A stretch of DNA of 64,000 bases from Buddleja alternifolia (GCA_019426215.1 CM033395.1:15862569-15926568); one strand, 5' to 3'. Shown: positions 23,690 to 34,450, numbered from the stretch's first letter. Made by a program: numbers and translations. The notes: a model not told the origin generated them from the letters alone.

Positions 23690-23957
23690 TTGGAATGACA
23701 CGAAATTCACAAGGTCATAGAGAAACGGCATTCTGAACAAAACGCAAGACTTTGTCTTGCGCTCTCGTGATTTTAGCGATCCGAGATCGTTTAAGGCCTC
23801 AAATACGTGTTTTATTACAAAAATACGTATTTATGTAATAAAACGCGTATTTGAGGCCTTAAACGATCTCGCATCGCTAAAATCACGAGAGCGCAAATCT
23901 TACGTTTTGTTCAGAATGCCGTTTCGCTATGACCGTGCGAATTTCGTGTCATTCCGA
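23690..23957. repeat. 268-bp near-perfect palindrome in the CACTA element
   Basis: The left arm (about 23690-23823) and right arm (about 23830-23957) are reverse complements around a centre at 23826/23827, in AAATACGTATTT. The only clear indel is about 6-8 bp near 23750 (the left arm has an extra CTTTGTC-like piece); a handful of substitutions are scattered. A transcript crossing it would fold into a long hairpin. Confidence 0.85.
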
Positions 23958-24294
23958 CATGGCAACATTATAAACGATAAAATAAAATTTAAAAAAAATA
24001 TATACCACCCTATGACAGCGGTTCATCCGGAACCGCTGCCATAGGGTCCAATTTAATTTTTTTTTTTTGAATAAATGACCCTATGACAGCGGTTCTGCCG
24101 AAACCGCTGCCATAGGGTCACCCTACTGCAGCGGTTTCTATAGAACCGCTGTCATAGGGTGACCTATGACAGCGGTTCCGGAACCGCTGCCAAAGGGTTT
24201 TGACCTATGGTAGCGGTACCTATGGCAGCGGTTCAAAACCGCTGTAATAGGCCCAAAAAAACCGCTGCTATAGGTCATTTCTGTAGTAGTGAAT

Positions 24295-25540
24295 AAGATT
24301 AGTGATTCATCATTTCTTGACACTCTCGTGCCTCTTTACGTAACAAGACCCCCAAAATATCCTAGTTTGTGATTCTTCTATAATCATAATGTAAATCAAA
24401 GTACAGTGGTGGTGATAGCCGAAAGGATCATCTAGATCTTTGGATGCGCCCGCAACAAAATGCTAGAATCTATACTTGATTTAACTCAAATTAGGGGACT
24501 TGAACCTCATCAGTCTAGAAGGACTCGAACCGTGTTACGAGTATGGTGATGTTGATTATAGACTGCACTCAATAATGACTGAGCTACCTACGTACCTAAT
24601 CAGGATCAAGTCAACGTAATTATATAGTAAAGTGTATAGCCAGGGTCGTACTCGGTAGACGATTCAAACTTCCAAATTTATATATTAAGAACGTACGTCT
24701 CAGTCTATAGGCTCGTTACTCTGGAGATACGAGGCTAAAGTTAGAGAGAATATTCTAGAGATTCCAACGCTGAATAAATGTTATGAGGGGGTATTTATAG
24801 CACATACACCTTGTCAGGGTGGATTGTGGCCATCTATAAGATAGCGACAGGTGACACCATTGAACGGTAGATGACTTGGACTGTGGAGTCGGGTCAGGGA
24901 ACGACCCGACCCATTGCTGTTACTTAGTGCGGATCTTTGGCCCATAGTGGATTTTGGGCTTTGTGATGGGCCTTGGTCCTTGTATTGGTGCTTGTGGACC
25001 TAGATACCATATTGTGGTATATCATTAAGTCCCCCACTTCATCAGTTTGAAAAATTGGTCATGTAACGACTTGAATTCATGCTTAAAAAGTAAAGATTTA
25101 AGTAACAACTTGAATTCATGCTTAAAAAGTAAAGATTTAAGTAACGACTTGAATTCATGCTTAAAAAGTAAAGATTTAAGTAACGACTTGAATTTTGTAG
25201 ATTCATACTCATGTAACGATACGAGCTTATGAATTGAGTTTATCTAATTTAGCCATTTTTATTTATTATCCGTTTTTATCATTTAAAGAGTCACGTCTTT
25301 TGATAATCAATGATCACGTCTCCTTCAATAATGAATGATCACATCTCTTCAATCATAAATGTCTACGTCAATCATAAATGCGCATACCTTTCACGGTGCG
25401 CCTTTTCGTAACTGACACGTCTGTCAGCATAACAGTACATGCGGCGGTTACTTTTGAATATCAAAGGTTACTTCATCTCAGCCGTCAGAGTTGTTTTTAC
25501 ATATCAATCTCAACCATTGCATCCTTTCATCATCTTTTCC
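24295..25540. promoter_or_regulatory. Non-coding region with divergent TATA boxes
   Basis: No coding frame. TATAAATA-type boxes point outward: CTATAAATAC on the minus strand at 24791-24800 and TATAAATA on the plus strand at 25541-25548. Between them are a 39-bp tandem repeat (25063-25196) and a GTCGGGTCAGG/CGACCCGACCC inverted pair (24887-24912). The plus box serves the downstream PF04195-like frame; the minus one has no recognisable gene within the window. This may be an LTR or a promoter of a degraded retroelement. Confidence 0.5.
25063..25196 (+). repeat. 39-bp tandem repeat, about 3.4 copies
   Basis: The unit opens GTAACGACTTGAATTCATGC and is repeated three times almost perfectly from 25063 to 25179, followed by a partial copy. 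There are no spacers between copies, so it is a tandem array. Confidence 0.9.
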
Positions 25541-25548
25541 TATAAATA
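25541..25548 (+). promoter_or_regulatory. TATA box of the PF04195-like gene
   Basis: TATAAATA in a CCTATAAATAGGACC context, 219 bp before the ATG at 25760. The intervening CT/GA-rich leader (TTTAGAGAGAGAATTT) is typical of plant 5' untranslated sequence. Confidence 0.65.
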
Positions 25549-25759
25549 GGACCTCTGTCAAAACTTTCACATTTTAGAGAGAGAATTTTTGTTGGTTTAG
25601 AGAGAGTGTGTTTTCCTCTTCATCGAAGAAAGGGCGTTTAGAGTTTGCAGTTCATTATAAGGTTTTGTACCCTCACCGCTCGTTGATCTCTCCTCGTACG
25701 AATATATTCTATAGGTATTTCTAGTTCTCGTTTTCTCGCCTTTTTATACTTTTTATATT

Positions 25760-26567
25760 ATGGTTTGTACTAGGTCTCAGTCATCTGTGAATAACAATGA
25801 GATACCAGGCCCGTCCGATTCTACGAGTAATAGACACGGTGAATTAGACGAATTGGATCGTCTAGTCAAGAAACTACTATTCATGACGAGCCAGGGGGTC
25901 GCCTCAAGGAGACGAGGGTGTGGTAGATTTAGAAGTTCCGATCAATGTTAACCCTAATATCACTTGTTTAGAAGATCTCTCTACTGTGAGGTCGTCTAGG
26001 GAAAACAAGTTGAGAGTTAAGTATTTTATTCCCCAAGATTATGAAATCCGATTCCCTACTTCAACAGATTATATGTATAGGCCACCCATAGGATTTCGTA
26101 TTTTTCATCTTGCCCATCTAATCTCTGGGATTAGGTTTCCCTTGCATGCATTTATTAATAATCTCCTTCTTTTCTATGGTTTGTGTCCGACCCAACTACA
26201 GCCCAACTCGTATAAGAAGATAGTCGTTTTTATAATATTGATGACTGCCTTTGGCAAAGCTGTCAGTCTGGATAATTTTCACAGAATGTTTTCCTTTAAC
26301 AAGCGCCGAGTGGCCAATTCCAAAGGTTTTTTCTTCTTTTCCCTCAAACAAGATGCGAAGTTTCATGAAGATACTCGCGACTCATTCGGGGTTTGGAAGG
26401 ATAAGTATATTTTTATTTCCTCCCCCCCCCCCAAAAGGCGAGAGTTGGCTAGTGCCTAGGCCATGGCGTATGAAACCCCTCTATGTAGAAATCCAAAATC
26501 TAAATTGGGGACACGGATTTTTAGAGGAGTTAGTCGAATACCTTTACTGAGTCTCCAAACTTTTGGA
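25760..26567 (+). pseudogene. 5' part of a retroelement-type gene with a PF04195-like domain, interrupted by element C
   Basis: The frame from ATG 25760 (MVCTRSQSSVNNNEIPGPSD) gives way by a +1 shift near 25915 to a second frame (25920-26459). The second frame carries the domain annotated in plants as 'putative gypsy type transposon' (PF04195): P-L-H-A-F near 26142, then Q-L-Q-P-N and the V-F-I-I-L segment (about 26195-26245), F-H-R-M-F-S-F (about 26278-26298) and the F-F-F-F-S-L / W-K-D-K pattern. These proteins act as gag-like or accessory proteins of plant retroelements; their molecular role is not established. A C-rich run at 26426-26435 shifts frame again and the frame ends at 26459. Element C is inserted at 26568-26572, and the continuation resumes after 37946. 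Confidence 0.7.
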
Positions 26568-26572
26568 CTAGT
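26568..26572. other. Target-site duplication of element C, left copy
   Basis: CTAGT, identical to 37942-37946. A 5-bp duplication is standard for gypsy integrases, and its perfect match shows the 11.4-kb element is a single insertion. Confidence 0.9.
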
Positions 26573-27966
26573 TGACACGCTAATACCTAACGTGATTGGA
26601 TAGCAAGTATACTAGTCGTGCGTAGTAATAAGTGGACTAAAAGTCCGGGTTGTCGAGCCTCAAAGACTAGGTATTTTAGTTTATGATTAACAATAAAAGA
26701 AAGACAATTAAAGTAACGTGCAAGAATTGATTGAATAAACAAAGGATGAAAGAGGAACGAGCTATAGATTAAAACTCATGTATGATAAAATGACCAAGGC
26801 ACATTCCACAACCGAATCTACTCGTCAATATATATGGTTACTCCTCGAATTATTAGACTCCTATTGCTTTGGTGGAAACTCCTAAGTTAACCATTACCCG
26901 ATGTCTCGGCTCATAATAATCCTATGATTAATTGACGGTTCTCTAAATATGTCTATCCGAGAATCTAATCAATAACCACGCATTAACGTTCTAGAGCTTC
27001 CCCGAATAAATCCGGCTAACAGCACCTGGAAATCTTTACCTATTTCTAGGAGCAATTCCTCATTTATTTCGGATGATGTGTTAATTCCCTTGAACCCTAA
27101 TCTATCTTCTCTCGAACAACTAGATTAGGCAAGATAGCAAGCACATGGTGATCAAGCACATGATTGGAATAAAGGCATAAAATTAACACACAAAGCAATA
27201 GGAGAATTAATACAAAAATAACTTCATATATATTGACTCATAAATTTGGCCTTCACATGGCCTTAGTCTCACAAATTTAGCTCATAATCAATAACATAAA
27301 AGAGCCCAATGTAGTCATATACATAATCATAGACAAGTATGTAATGAAAAACATATAAAAACTCCCTATATCGCTTGATCGATGATGTATCCGAGTCAAG
27401 AGCTTCAATCCCAAGCTAAACCTCCTTCTTAGCCTCTTAGAGTTGATGAAGAATAGCCCAAAACCCAGAAAATTGCCTCCAATCTCCCAGATTTCGACCC
27501 CTCCAAATGAATTGAAAAATCCAATTTTATACTTCCAAAATTCTGTTATCGCGGGGCCTGGGCGCGCGTCGATCGGCGCCTAGGCGCAGCCTACGTGGCG
27601 TGTGTTTCTTGGGGCAAAAGCTCAGGGACACCCAGGCGTGGAGAATGGAGGCGCCTAGGCGCAGGAGGTGTGGCGCCTAAGCACGGGTAAAGTGGCGCCT
27701 GGGCGTGGCTCTGCAAAGCCTGACTTCTGTCTGCTGGGATCGCGTTTGGGCGCGGGTAAAGTGGCACCTAGGCGCCTCACTGCGAAGCCTTGAGTAGAGT
27801 TGGATAAATGAGTCGTCTTTTTGCCCTTTTCTTCGTCCATCGTCGCTTACTACCTGAAATCACTTTACACACATATTAAACGCACGAGTGGCACGAAATA
27901 AACTATATACGGGCCTGAATTGTCACTAAAAAGGCCTAAAACCTCATGCAAAAATGACTCCTATCA
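26573..27966 (-). repeat. 3' LTR of element C (element read on minus strand)
   Basis: Ends are TGACACGCTAATACCTAACG and CCTATCA in plus-strand reading. It matches 36550-37941 along its length. It includes a GC-rich block (27540-27790) of GGCGCCTAGGCGC-like palindromes that contrasts with the AT-rich remainder. A 61-codon minus-strand frame here recurs as a 62-codon frame in the other LTR and is not regarded as a gene. Confidence 0.92.
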
Positions 27967-27984
27967 ACCCCCCCCCCCCCCAAA
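27967..27984 (-). other. Polypurine tract of element C
   Basis: On the minus strand, TTTG followed by a run of 14 G (27968-27981) lies just before TGATAGGAG, the start of the 3' LTR. Athila-type elements commonly have such a T3G-run tract. Confidence 0.75.
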
Positions 27985-29575
27985 CTTATCAATTGTTCGA
28001 CCTCGAGCAAGAAAAGGCAAAAGATACGAGATCATTATCAAACACAGGGAAAACAAAAAAAAACTACCTAACTCACTTTCGTGGAGTACACGGTTGCATT
28101 TAGCGGATGCAACAAGCCCTTGAACCCTTGAGTTATCTCAAAGGACGAGTTATAGTCTCGTGAGGGTTTGCAGACGATATAGCCACAAAATCGAAAGATT
28201 TTCAGCCTCGATCAATCAACGCAAATCAATATGATTAACAAAACACATTGGTATGAATTCATCTGTTTAAGCTCAAATTTACATATATATACACGTCACA
28301 CACTTGCTCATGTTACGCCTTAACATCAAAAAGATCATCCTAAGGGTGTAGTGTAATAAATCTCAAACATTATAGTCGAGTGGCATTCTTACCACTTTTC
28401 AAGCATTAATCCCATATCTATCAACTTTCGATTAGTCACATGGTACGAGAATTGAAGAAAACTTCATAGCCACTAAAAATGCATCACTTTAGGCTTTAAC
28501 TTATGCAACTTTCAACTCAAAACATTAGAGACTAGACCATGTGCAATGTTTGATCCTCTTAGGCTTTCTATGACACCATTGTAACGAGCTTTATGCCAAT
28601 AACTCCCAAACCAGACGGCTTTAAGATATTAAGTGTAGAGACACTCCTAAGGGCTTAATCGCTCGAGTGTCAAAGGCCACAAAACCAAACTAGGTCCTTA
28701 TTAATCTTTACACTTGCATTGGCTTGAGCTTAGCTCAAATTAGCATAATAGTACAGTATTCTAGGCATGGTGCTCTTCGCCCCCAGTATCTATTAAGCCT
28801 GACTTTTGCAGTCATACCAATGTTCAACCTCTTTTATTATTGTTAAGCATACAAAGCTAACATTCTCAACTCATAACACATGTGAAAATTCTAGATTGAT
28901 ATTCCGGGATCACGCCTTTAAGTGTTTCAAAATGGTTACCCACTCAACTCCTCTACCTTCAACTTGTGTGCATATGTGAATCATCTTAAGGTCAATCTAG
29001 TCTAGTTTAAGGTCCCACAAGCAAGGAACGATGTTTATAGTCATTAAAATCCACATTGATATAGAAAACATGTCATGTATTCAAATTAACCATTCTCAAT
29101 GCATCGAGTGAAGGGTTAAAATTCTATCCAAATCTTTTTTTCAAAATTTCACAAAATTGCACAAGCTTCACATGTAGAGGTACCCCCCCCCCCCCCCCCC
29201 CCTCCAAAAAAAAACTTAACATGAACATTGTCCCCAATGTTCGAAAAAGAAAAGGGTAAAGTACACATCACCATAGGGTTGCTGAAAAGCAAACCCGAGT
29301 CCACTAAGGAAATTGAGTCCAAGAGTGGCAACCACAATGTCGGCCACGATGTCAACTACTACACATTCAAACATGTGCTAGCCATCCGAATCATTAAGCA
29401 TAGGATAGGAACGAGGAAAACACAACGAAACAAGCATAAACTAAAAATTGCATAGATAAAATAACTAGAAGGAAAGCAAAAGAGCATCCACCAGGTAATA
29501 ATATCCAACAAAACAAACCAAAAGATAAACAGAACTAACAGAACGAAACAGGAAATGGAAAAATAAAAGACAAGA
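27985..29575 (-). other. 3' untranslated region of element C
   Basis: About 1.6 kb with no significant frame. It contains a 20-base C run (29183-29202) next to AAAAAAAAAC, which on the minus strand resembles a second polypurine tract. Otherwise nothing recognised. Confidence 0.55.
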
Positions 29576-30880
29576 CTACTCCTCAGTGCCAAAATGGTTA
29601 ATATAGTCCTCGTCCTCTCCTCCCCTGAGATCAGCCAAATCGAGCATAGGGCTACCCTCGTCATCAGGAGCATCATCATCACCTCCCACAGGGAGTATAG
29701 CGCCCGACTCGGGCACGTCCTCTGGCTGCTGAGGAGTGGGGCGCGTGTAAGGTGGAGGAGTAGAATAGTCAAACAGACCCTGGCCGACAAATGTGTCCTG
29801 CTTGATGAGAAGCTGACGGAAGTATGCACATGTGTCAGTCATAACCATCCTCATCTCAGCCCTTAACTCATCCCTCAACTGTCCAATGGCGGCGGCATCC
29901 AGCGGTAGGAACTGTCGAGAACTAGTAGGTCAGGACGACGACAGGCGAGGCCTCTTGGAAGTGGCCTGTGGTGGGGGAGCCTGTGGGTCATCAGCTACCA
30001 CAGCTAGAGAAGAACCAGGGAGCTCCGTGCGCTCCATGGGAAATGACGGAACCTTAGCCTCCCTGCACAAAATGGTGATAAGTGACGGGAGAATGATGGG
30101 GATCTTCCTGATGGGTCCATCACCCTTTTACTGGGCCATCTCCTTGACGATCAACGGCCCCAACTCGTTCTTCAATTTCCGAAAATGGTCCTCCAAGGAC
30201 TTGTGAATTACCCGTGCAAAGTCTACAGCTTTCTTGGACATAATGGCATAAATGAGGGTGGCCCTTTCCTTGTTAGCCTCTGACCGGTTGGTACTCGGGA
30301 TCAAATTAAATCTGATGAAGTTTAACCAAAATGCTGCCACGGGGAGTAGGACCCGACGGGGAATATGAGCATCTCCGGGCAACCACTCCCAACCCTCTCG
30401 TGCAATAACCCGCAAAATATCTGACAAGTTAACCCGTAGGTGCCCCGCGTTGAATAGAGACATGAACTCGCACGTCTGAGGGATGGGGGTACCTATGCAC
30501 TCCCTTATCTTTCCCAACGCATAGTTGAGCTCTGTACCCCGTACCAATAGTGTAGGCCTTGTCCATACTTGAGTCTCAATCTCACAATACACACCTGAAC
30601 TGAAAAATTCGAGGACCCAAGGAAGGTGGATGGCCTCGGGCTTTTGGCAGAAAAACTGTAGGTGATGGAAATTTATCAACTCTTGCACAGAGGGCTATCC
30701 CCGGATGATCAAATAATGCTCTTTAATTAGGGCACGGGGGGTGCTCAAACTTTGGCATAGAATCTGAACTTTGGGCTCTGCAAAACGGGGGTCGAAGGGA
30801 GTCTCAAGCTCGTTAGAGGAACCCTCACCTATTTTCTTCTTGCCTTTGGACTGTTTAGTGGTTGTTTTCGGCATTTTCAA
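29576..30880 (-). pseudogene. Extra 3' ORF of element C ('putative plant transposon protein' type, env-position)
   Basis: One frame of 435 codons from ATG 30878-30880, broken by stops at 30695-30697, 30128-30130 and one near 29925, all in the same frame. The N terminus is basic (M-P-K-T-T-T-K-Q-S-K-G-K-K-K). The middle (30688-30131) has the pattern of the 'putative plant transposon protein' domain (PF20167-like): W-V-L-E-F-F near 30610, P-R-R-V-L-L-P-V near 30350, and N-K-E-R-A-T-L-I-Y-A-I near 30255. The C-terminal part is acidic and proline-rich. It lies where Athila elements have their so-called env-like ORF. No signal peptide or clear membrane segment is visible, so an envelope function is not supported by this sequence. 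Confidence 0.7.
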
Positions 30881-31690
30881 ACTACAAATGGGCGTTGTAC
30901 AGGCGTAAATTGAATCCCAAGTTCTCGACTCTACCCTAATTCAACCAACCCAACAACAACAACCACAATATCCACAAATTTCACAAAAAATATACACCAA
31001 ATATCACGACCAATGCCCCAAATCCTCAAAAAGATAATGGCTTCCCAAAAACACAAAATCCACACCAATATTCGGCTAAAATCGGAGAGATAAGAAGAAG
31101 ATAGCCAAAACTCACCTTTTTCCCAAAAATTGGTACAACAATTCGGATGTGTAAGGAACCCACTGCGTGGCGAGGAGTGATGGCGGAAATCGGCGGTGGA
31201 GAAAGGTGGAGATGGCCGGAACGAGCTAGAGGATCGCCGAAAATCGCTTTTAGAGAGGGGTTTCGGAGGAAATTGAGAAATTTTGACCGTTTTGACCAAG
31301 AAATTACATAAGTATAGGAAACGGCACCCAGGCGCACGTATTTGGGCGCCTAGGCGCCTAACTACGTACCTGAATGTGGCGTTGAGATTCTTCGGTACCT
31401 AGGCGCTCAATTTGTGGTGCCTGGGCGAGGGGGAATGTGCGCCGGGGCGCGTATCTGCTGGCGCTCGAGCGCCATGATGCGAAGCAAAGTGAGCTCCTGG
31501 GATCCCTAGGCGCCTAGGCGTGGTATAATCGGCGCCTGGGCGCGGGTCACCTGTTGTGTGGGATGTCCATTTCCTGTTTCAAAGGAAGAAGAAAAACACT
31601 TAAACACGAACCAACAAGGATTTAAAGCGAGAAAATAAAGCAACAAACAGGAAAATACGAGAAAAAGAAAAAGAAACGGAAAGAAAGCTT
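30881..31690 (-). other. Spacer between integrase and the 3' ORF of element C, with GC-palindrome cluster
   Basis: Non-coding on inspection. 31325-31555 is a cluster of GGCGCC(T)AGGCGC-type words like those in both LTRs and at 34780-35010. The long minus-strand frames at 30931-31337 are low-complexity S/P/F-rich and have no recognised domain. Confidence 0.5.
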
Positions 31691-33670
31691 GGGTTGCCTC
31701 CCAAGAAGAGCTAGTTTAGATTCGTTAGCTCGACTTAAGGCGAGAAATCATGGAGGGTCCTCGAGGATGATGGACACTTAGTCTCTCGGTCCATCCAGCC
31801 CGGCATATGGTTTCAAACGTTGAGCGTTAGTCAAGAAAGTCTGTCCTTTATCCGTTGTAAGCTCGACGGCGCCCGATGGATAGGCATGGGAAATCAAAAA
31901 TGGGCCCAACCATCGAGACTTAAGCTTCCCAAGGAAGAGTCAAAGTCGAGAGTCGTATAGTAACACCCTCTCTCCCTTATGGAACTCCCGGGGGAGGATA
32001 TGCTTGTCATGCCACATTTTGGTACGCTCCTTGTAGAGTTTTGCGTTCTCATAGGCGAGGTGACGCCATTCTTCGAGCTCGTTGAGTTGTAAAAAATGGT
32101 GTGTACCTACACGTTGAGAGTTAAAATTCAGAAACTTGATGGCCCAAAAGGCACGATGCTCAAGCTCAACGAGCAAGTGACATGTTTTGCCAAAAACAAG
32201 ACGATACGGGGACATGCCAATTGGGGTTTTATAGGCTGTCCTATAATCCCAAAGAACATCATCTAACTTAAGGGACCAATCCTTTCTTAATGCATTGACC
32301 GTCTTTTCTAAGATGCGCTTAATCTCCCTATTTGAAACCTCCCCTTGGCCACTCGTTTGCGGGTGGTATGGGGTCAAAATTTTATGCCTCACCCCGTACT
32401 TGTTCAATAAAAGCTCGAACTGTTTGTTGCAAAAATGGGTGCCCCCGTCACTAATGATGGCTCGGGGAGTTCCAAATCGAGTAAAAATATGCTTCTTTAG
32501 AAAACGAGTGACTACCCGAGCATCATTAGTGGGCGAGGCCACGGCTTCCACCCATTTAGAGACATAGTCTACCGCAACAAGGATGTATTTGTTTGAACAA
32601 GAACTGGGGAAAGGGCCCATAAAGTCCATACCCCATACATCGAACAACTCACACTCTAACATGCTATTTAAAGGTGTTTCATGACGTTTAGAGATGTTCC
32701 CCATTCGTTGACATCGATCACATGATTTGACATAATGATATGCATCTTTAATAAGAGTAGGCCAGAAGAAACCTGATTGGAGGATCTTAGCTACCGTTTT
32801 GGAGGGCCCAAAGTGGCCACCCACCACCATATTATGACAATGAGAAAGGATAGAATTCACTTCCATTTCGGGTATGCAACGTCAAATTAAGCCATCTGCA
32901 CAAACTTTGAATAGAAATGGTTCTTCCCATAGATATTGCTTCACATCAAATAGAAATTTCTTCTTTTGATGAAAAGTGATATTCGGGGGAAGGAGGCCCG
33001 TAACAATGTAATTGGCAAAGTTAGCATACCAAGGTGAAATATTGTCAGAAATAGCAAGGAGGTGTTCATCCGGGAATTCCTCACGAATGGGTGTCTCATC
33101 TAACGGATCATTCACTAGCTCTAATCGTGAGAGGTGGTCGGCTACTACATTCTCAGTTCCTTTCTTATCTTTTATCTCTAAATCAAATTCTTGTAGTAAC
33201 AAAATCCACCTAAGGAGTCTCGGTTTGGCATCTTTCTTGGCAAGCAAATATTTTAAGGCTGAATGATCGGTGTAAACTATCACTTTGTTTAGCACGAGGT
33301 AAGAGTGGAATTTGTCGAATGCAAATACTATGGCTAGTAACTCCTTTTCCGTGGTGGCATAATTCAATTGTGCGTCGTTAAGAGTTTTACTAGCATAGTA
33401 AACGGTTCGAAATACCTTTTCCTTTCTTTGGCCAAGGACCACTCTAACTGCGGTGTCACTCACATCACACATCAACTTGAATGGTAAGCTCCAATCGGGG
33501 GTTGACATGATAGGGGCAGAGACCAAACATCGCTTCAAAGCGAGGAAGGCCTCTTGTATTTGTGGGTTTGACCTCCATTGTGGTTGGCGTGTAGGCTTGG
33601 CGGAGTCCTCCATAAGTATCTTGTGCATACATATCGCTGGACTAATGCCTTTGATGCCCTCAATTTTCCA
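31690..33670 (-). pseudogene. RNase H and integrase part of pol, element C
   Basis: Single frame interrupted by TGA at 32882-32884 and 31940-31942. RNase H (33628-32900): the [11 protein letters not shown] motif near 33390, T-T-E-K-E-L-L-A near 33350, V-Y-T-D-H-S-A-L-K near 33272, and V-V-A-D-H-L-S-R-L near 33135. Integrase (32866-31943): zinc region H-C-H-N...C-D-R-C (about 32840-32708), then catalytic D in W-G-M-D-F-M near 32630, D in I-I-S-D-G-G near 32460, and E in G-Q-G-E-V-S near 32340. After the stop at 31940 the frame continues with K-L-K-S-R-W-L-G-P-F, the usual integrase C-terminal strand, to about 31700. The family normally has arginine at the 32882 and 31940 stops. The integrase catalytic triad is retained. 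Confidence 0.9.
33560..33600 (-). other. Deletion junction: reverse transcriptase core missing in element C
   Basis: The reading passes from the RT entry segment (M-H-K-I-L...A-K-P-T-R-Q-P-Q) straight to [12 protein letters not shown], which is the start of the RNase H region in this family. The fingers and palm, with the F-x-D-D catalytic motif and normally roughly 250-300 residues, are absent in all frames. The reading frame is preserved across the junction. Confidence 0.8.
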
Positions 33671-33679
33671 CCCGAAAGC

Positions 33680-34450
33680 TCATTTGTGAGACCTCAACAC
33701 TGTCATTAGTTGCTCTTCTTGTGGTCCTGAAAGAGACAACGAAATGATCAATGGTAGTGTCTCATCATCATTTAAATACACATATTTAAGGTGGGAGGGG
33801 AGGGGTTTGAGTTCGAGAGAAGGGAGTTCTTCAATAGATGGGCGAGTGACTCCCGACAATGATCTATCAACTTTGATGAAGCCTCTTGAATGATAGGAAG
33901 ATTTGCATTCCAAGCTTAGAACGCTTTCCACTTGATCATCACTCTCCGAGTCCACTTGTGTGGAGTTCATAAGATCCCGTTTGAATGAATTATTAATCGT
34001 ATTGCCCTGTAAATACTCAACAATCAACGGGTCAAACGTATCAATTCGAAAACACGAGTCATGATCAAGAGGGTGTTTGAGGACTTTGTAGACATCAAAG
34101 GTAACCTTTTCGTCGCCCACATTCAAAGTTAGCTTACCATTAGCAATGTCAATCACCGCCTTACCCGTGGCTAGGAATGGTCTTCCTAGGATTAATGGCA
34201 CCTCCACATCTTCCTCCATATCAAGGACCACAAAATCAACCGGGAAATAAAACTTGTCGACTTGGACAATAACATCTTTGATTATCCCCTTAGGCCTCTT
34301 GATTGATCGATCGGCGAGTTGAAGGCTCATTGAGGTCGGCTTGGGATTGCCAAGGCCTAACTTCTTAAATAGCGAATACGGGGAGGAGATTGATGCTAGC
34401 CCCCGAGTCACATAACATTTTCTCGAATGACAAAGACCTTATTGTGCACG
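33680..34450 (-). pseudogene. Protease and linker to RT, element C
   Basis: Retropepsin-type protease of gypsy pol. The catalytic D-S-G-A is readable at 34397-34408 in one frame, while the following P-Y-S-L-F-K-K-L-G-L-G (about 34380-34345) continues in another, so a one-base shift near 34381 separates the active site from the rest. Downstream are P-L-I-L-G-R-P-F-L-A-T-G (about 34211-34176), the second protease signature, and an acidic linker. The frame ends in TGA at 33680-33682 and then continues in frame as A-F-G-W-K-I-E...I-S-P-A-I-C-M-H, the usual entry into the RT domain. Confidence 0.88.

Larger units (their letters stand above)
22753..24291. mobile_element. Non-autonomous CACTA transposon, 1539 bp
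   Basis: Left end CACTACCACAAAAAAGTCCT. Right end, reversed, CACTACTACAGAAATGACCT. Both flanks are AAT (22750-22752, 24292-24294), the 3-bp duplication expected of CACTA elements. The subterminal zones hold about ten short palindromes of the form GACAGCGGTTC...GAACCGCTGTC (22785-23030 and 24010-24265). Between them lie a CT microsatellite (about 23095-23130), a CCG-rich stretch (23140-23220), a GTGTATGTATATTTGTGTAT-type minisatellite (23285-23660) and a large palindrome (23690-23957). No transposase is encoded; the several long frames here are by-products of the simple repeats. Confidence 0.9.

Noticed and set aside
22871..23740. Several 60-147-codon frames on both strands in the CACTA element
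   Set aside because: They are products of CT, CCG and GTGTAT simple repeats (S/L, P/A/R, Y/V/C and H/T/I runs), with no domain and overlapping frames.
25063..25196. Possible CRISPR-like array
   Set aside because: The 39-bp units are contiguous without spacers and the genome is a plant's; this is a simple tandem repeat.
27655..27840. 61-codon minus frame present in both LTRs of element C (also 37630-37818)
   Set aside because: It is repeated only because LTRs are repeated, encodes GC-palindrome-derived residues and has no known domain.
29149..29355. Minus frame with a poly-glycine run
   Set aside because: The run is only translation of a C/G homopolymer in the untranslated part of element C.
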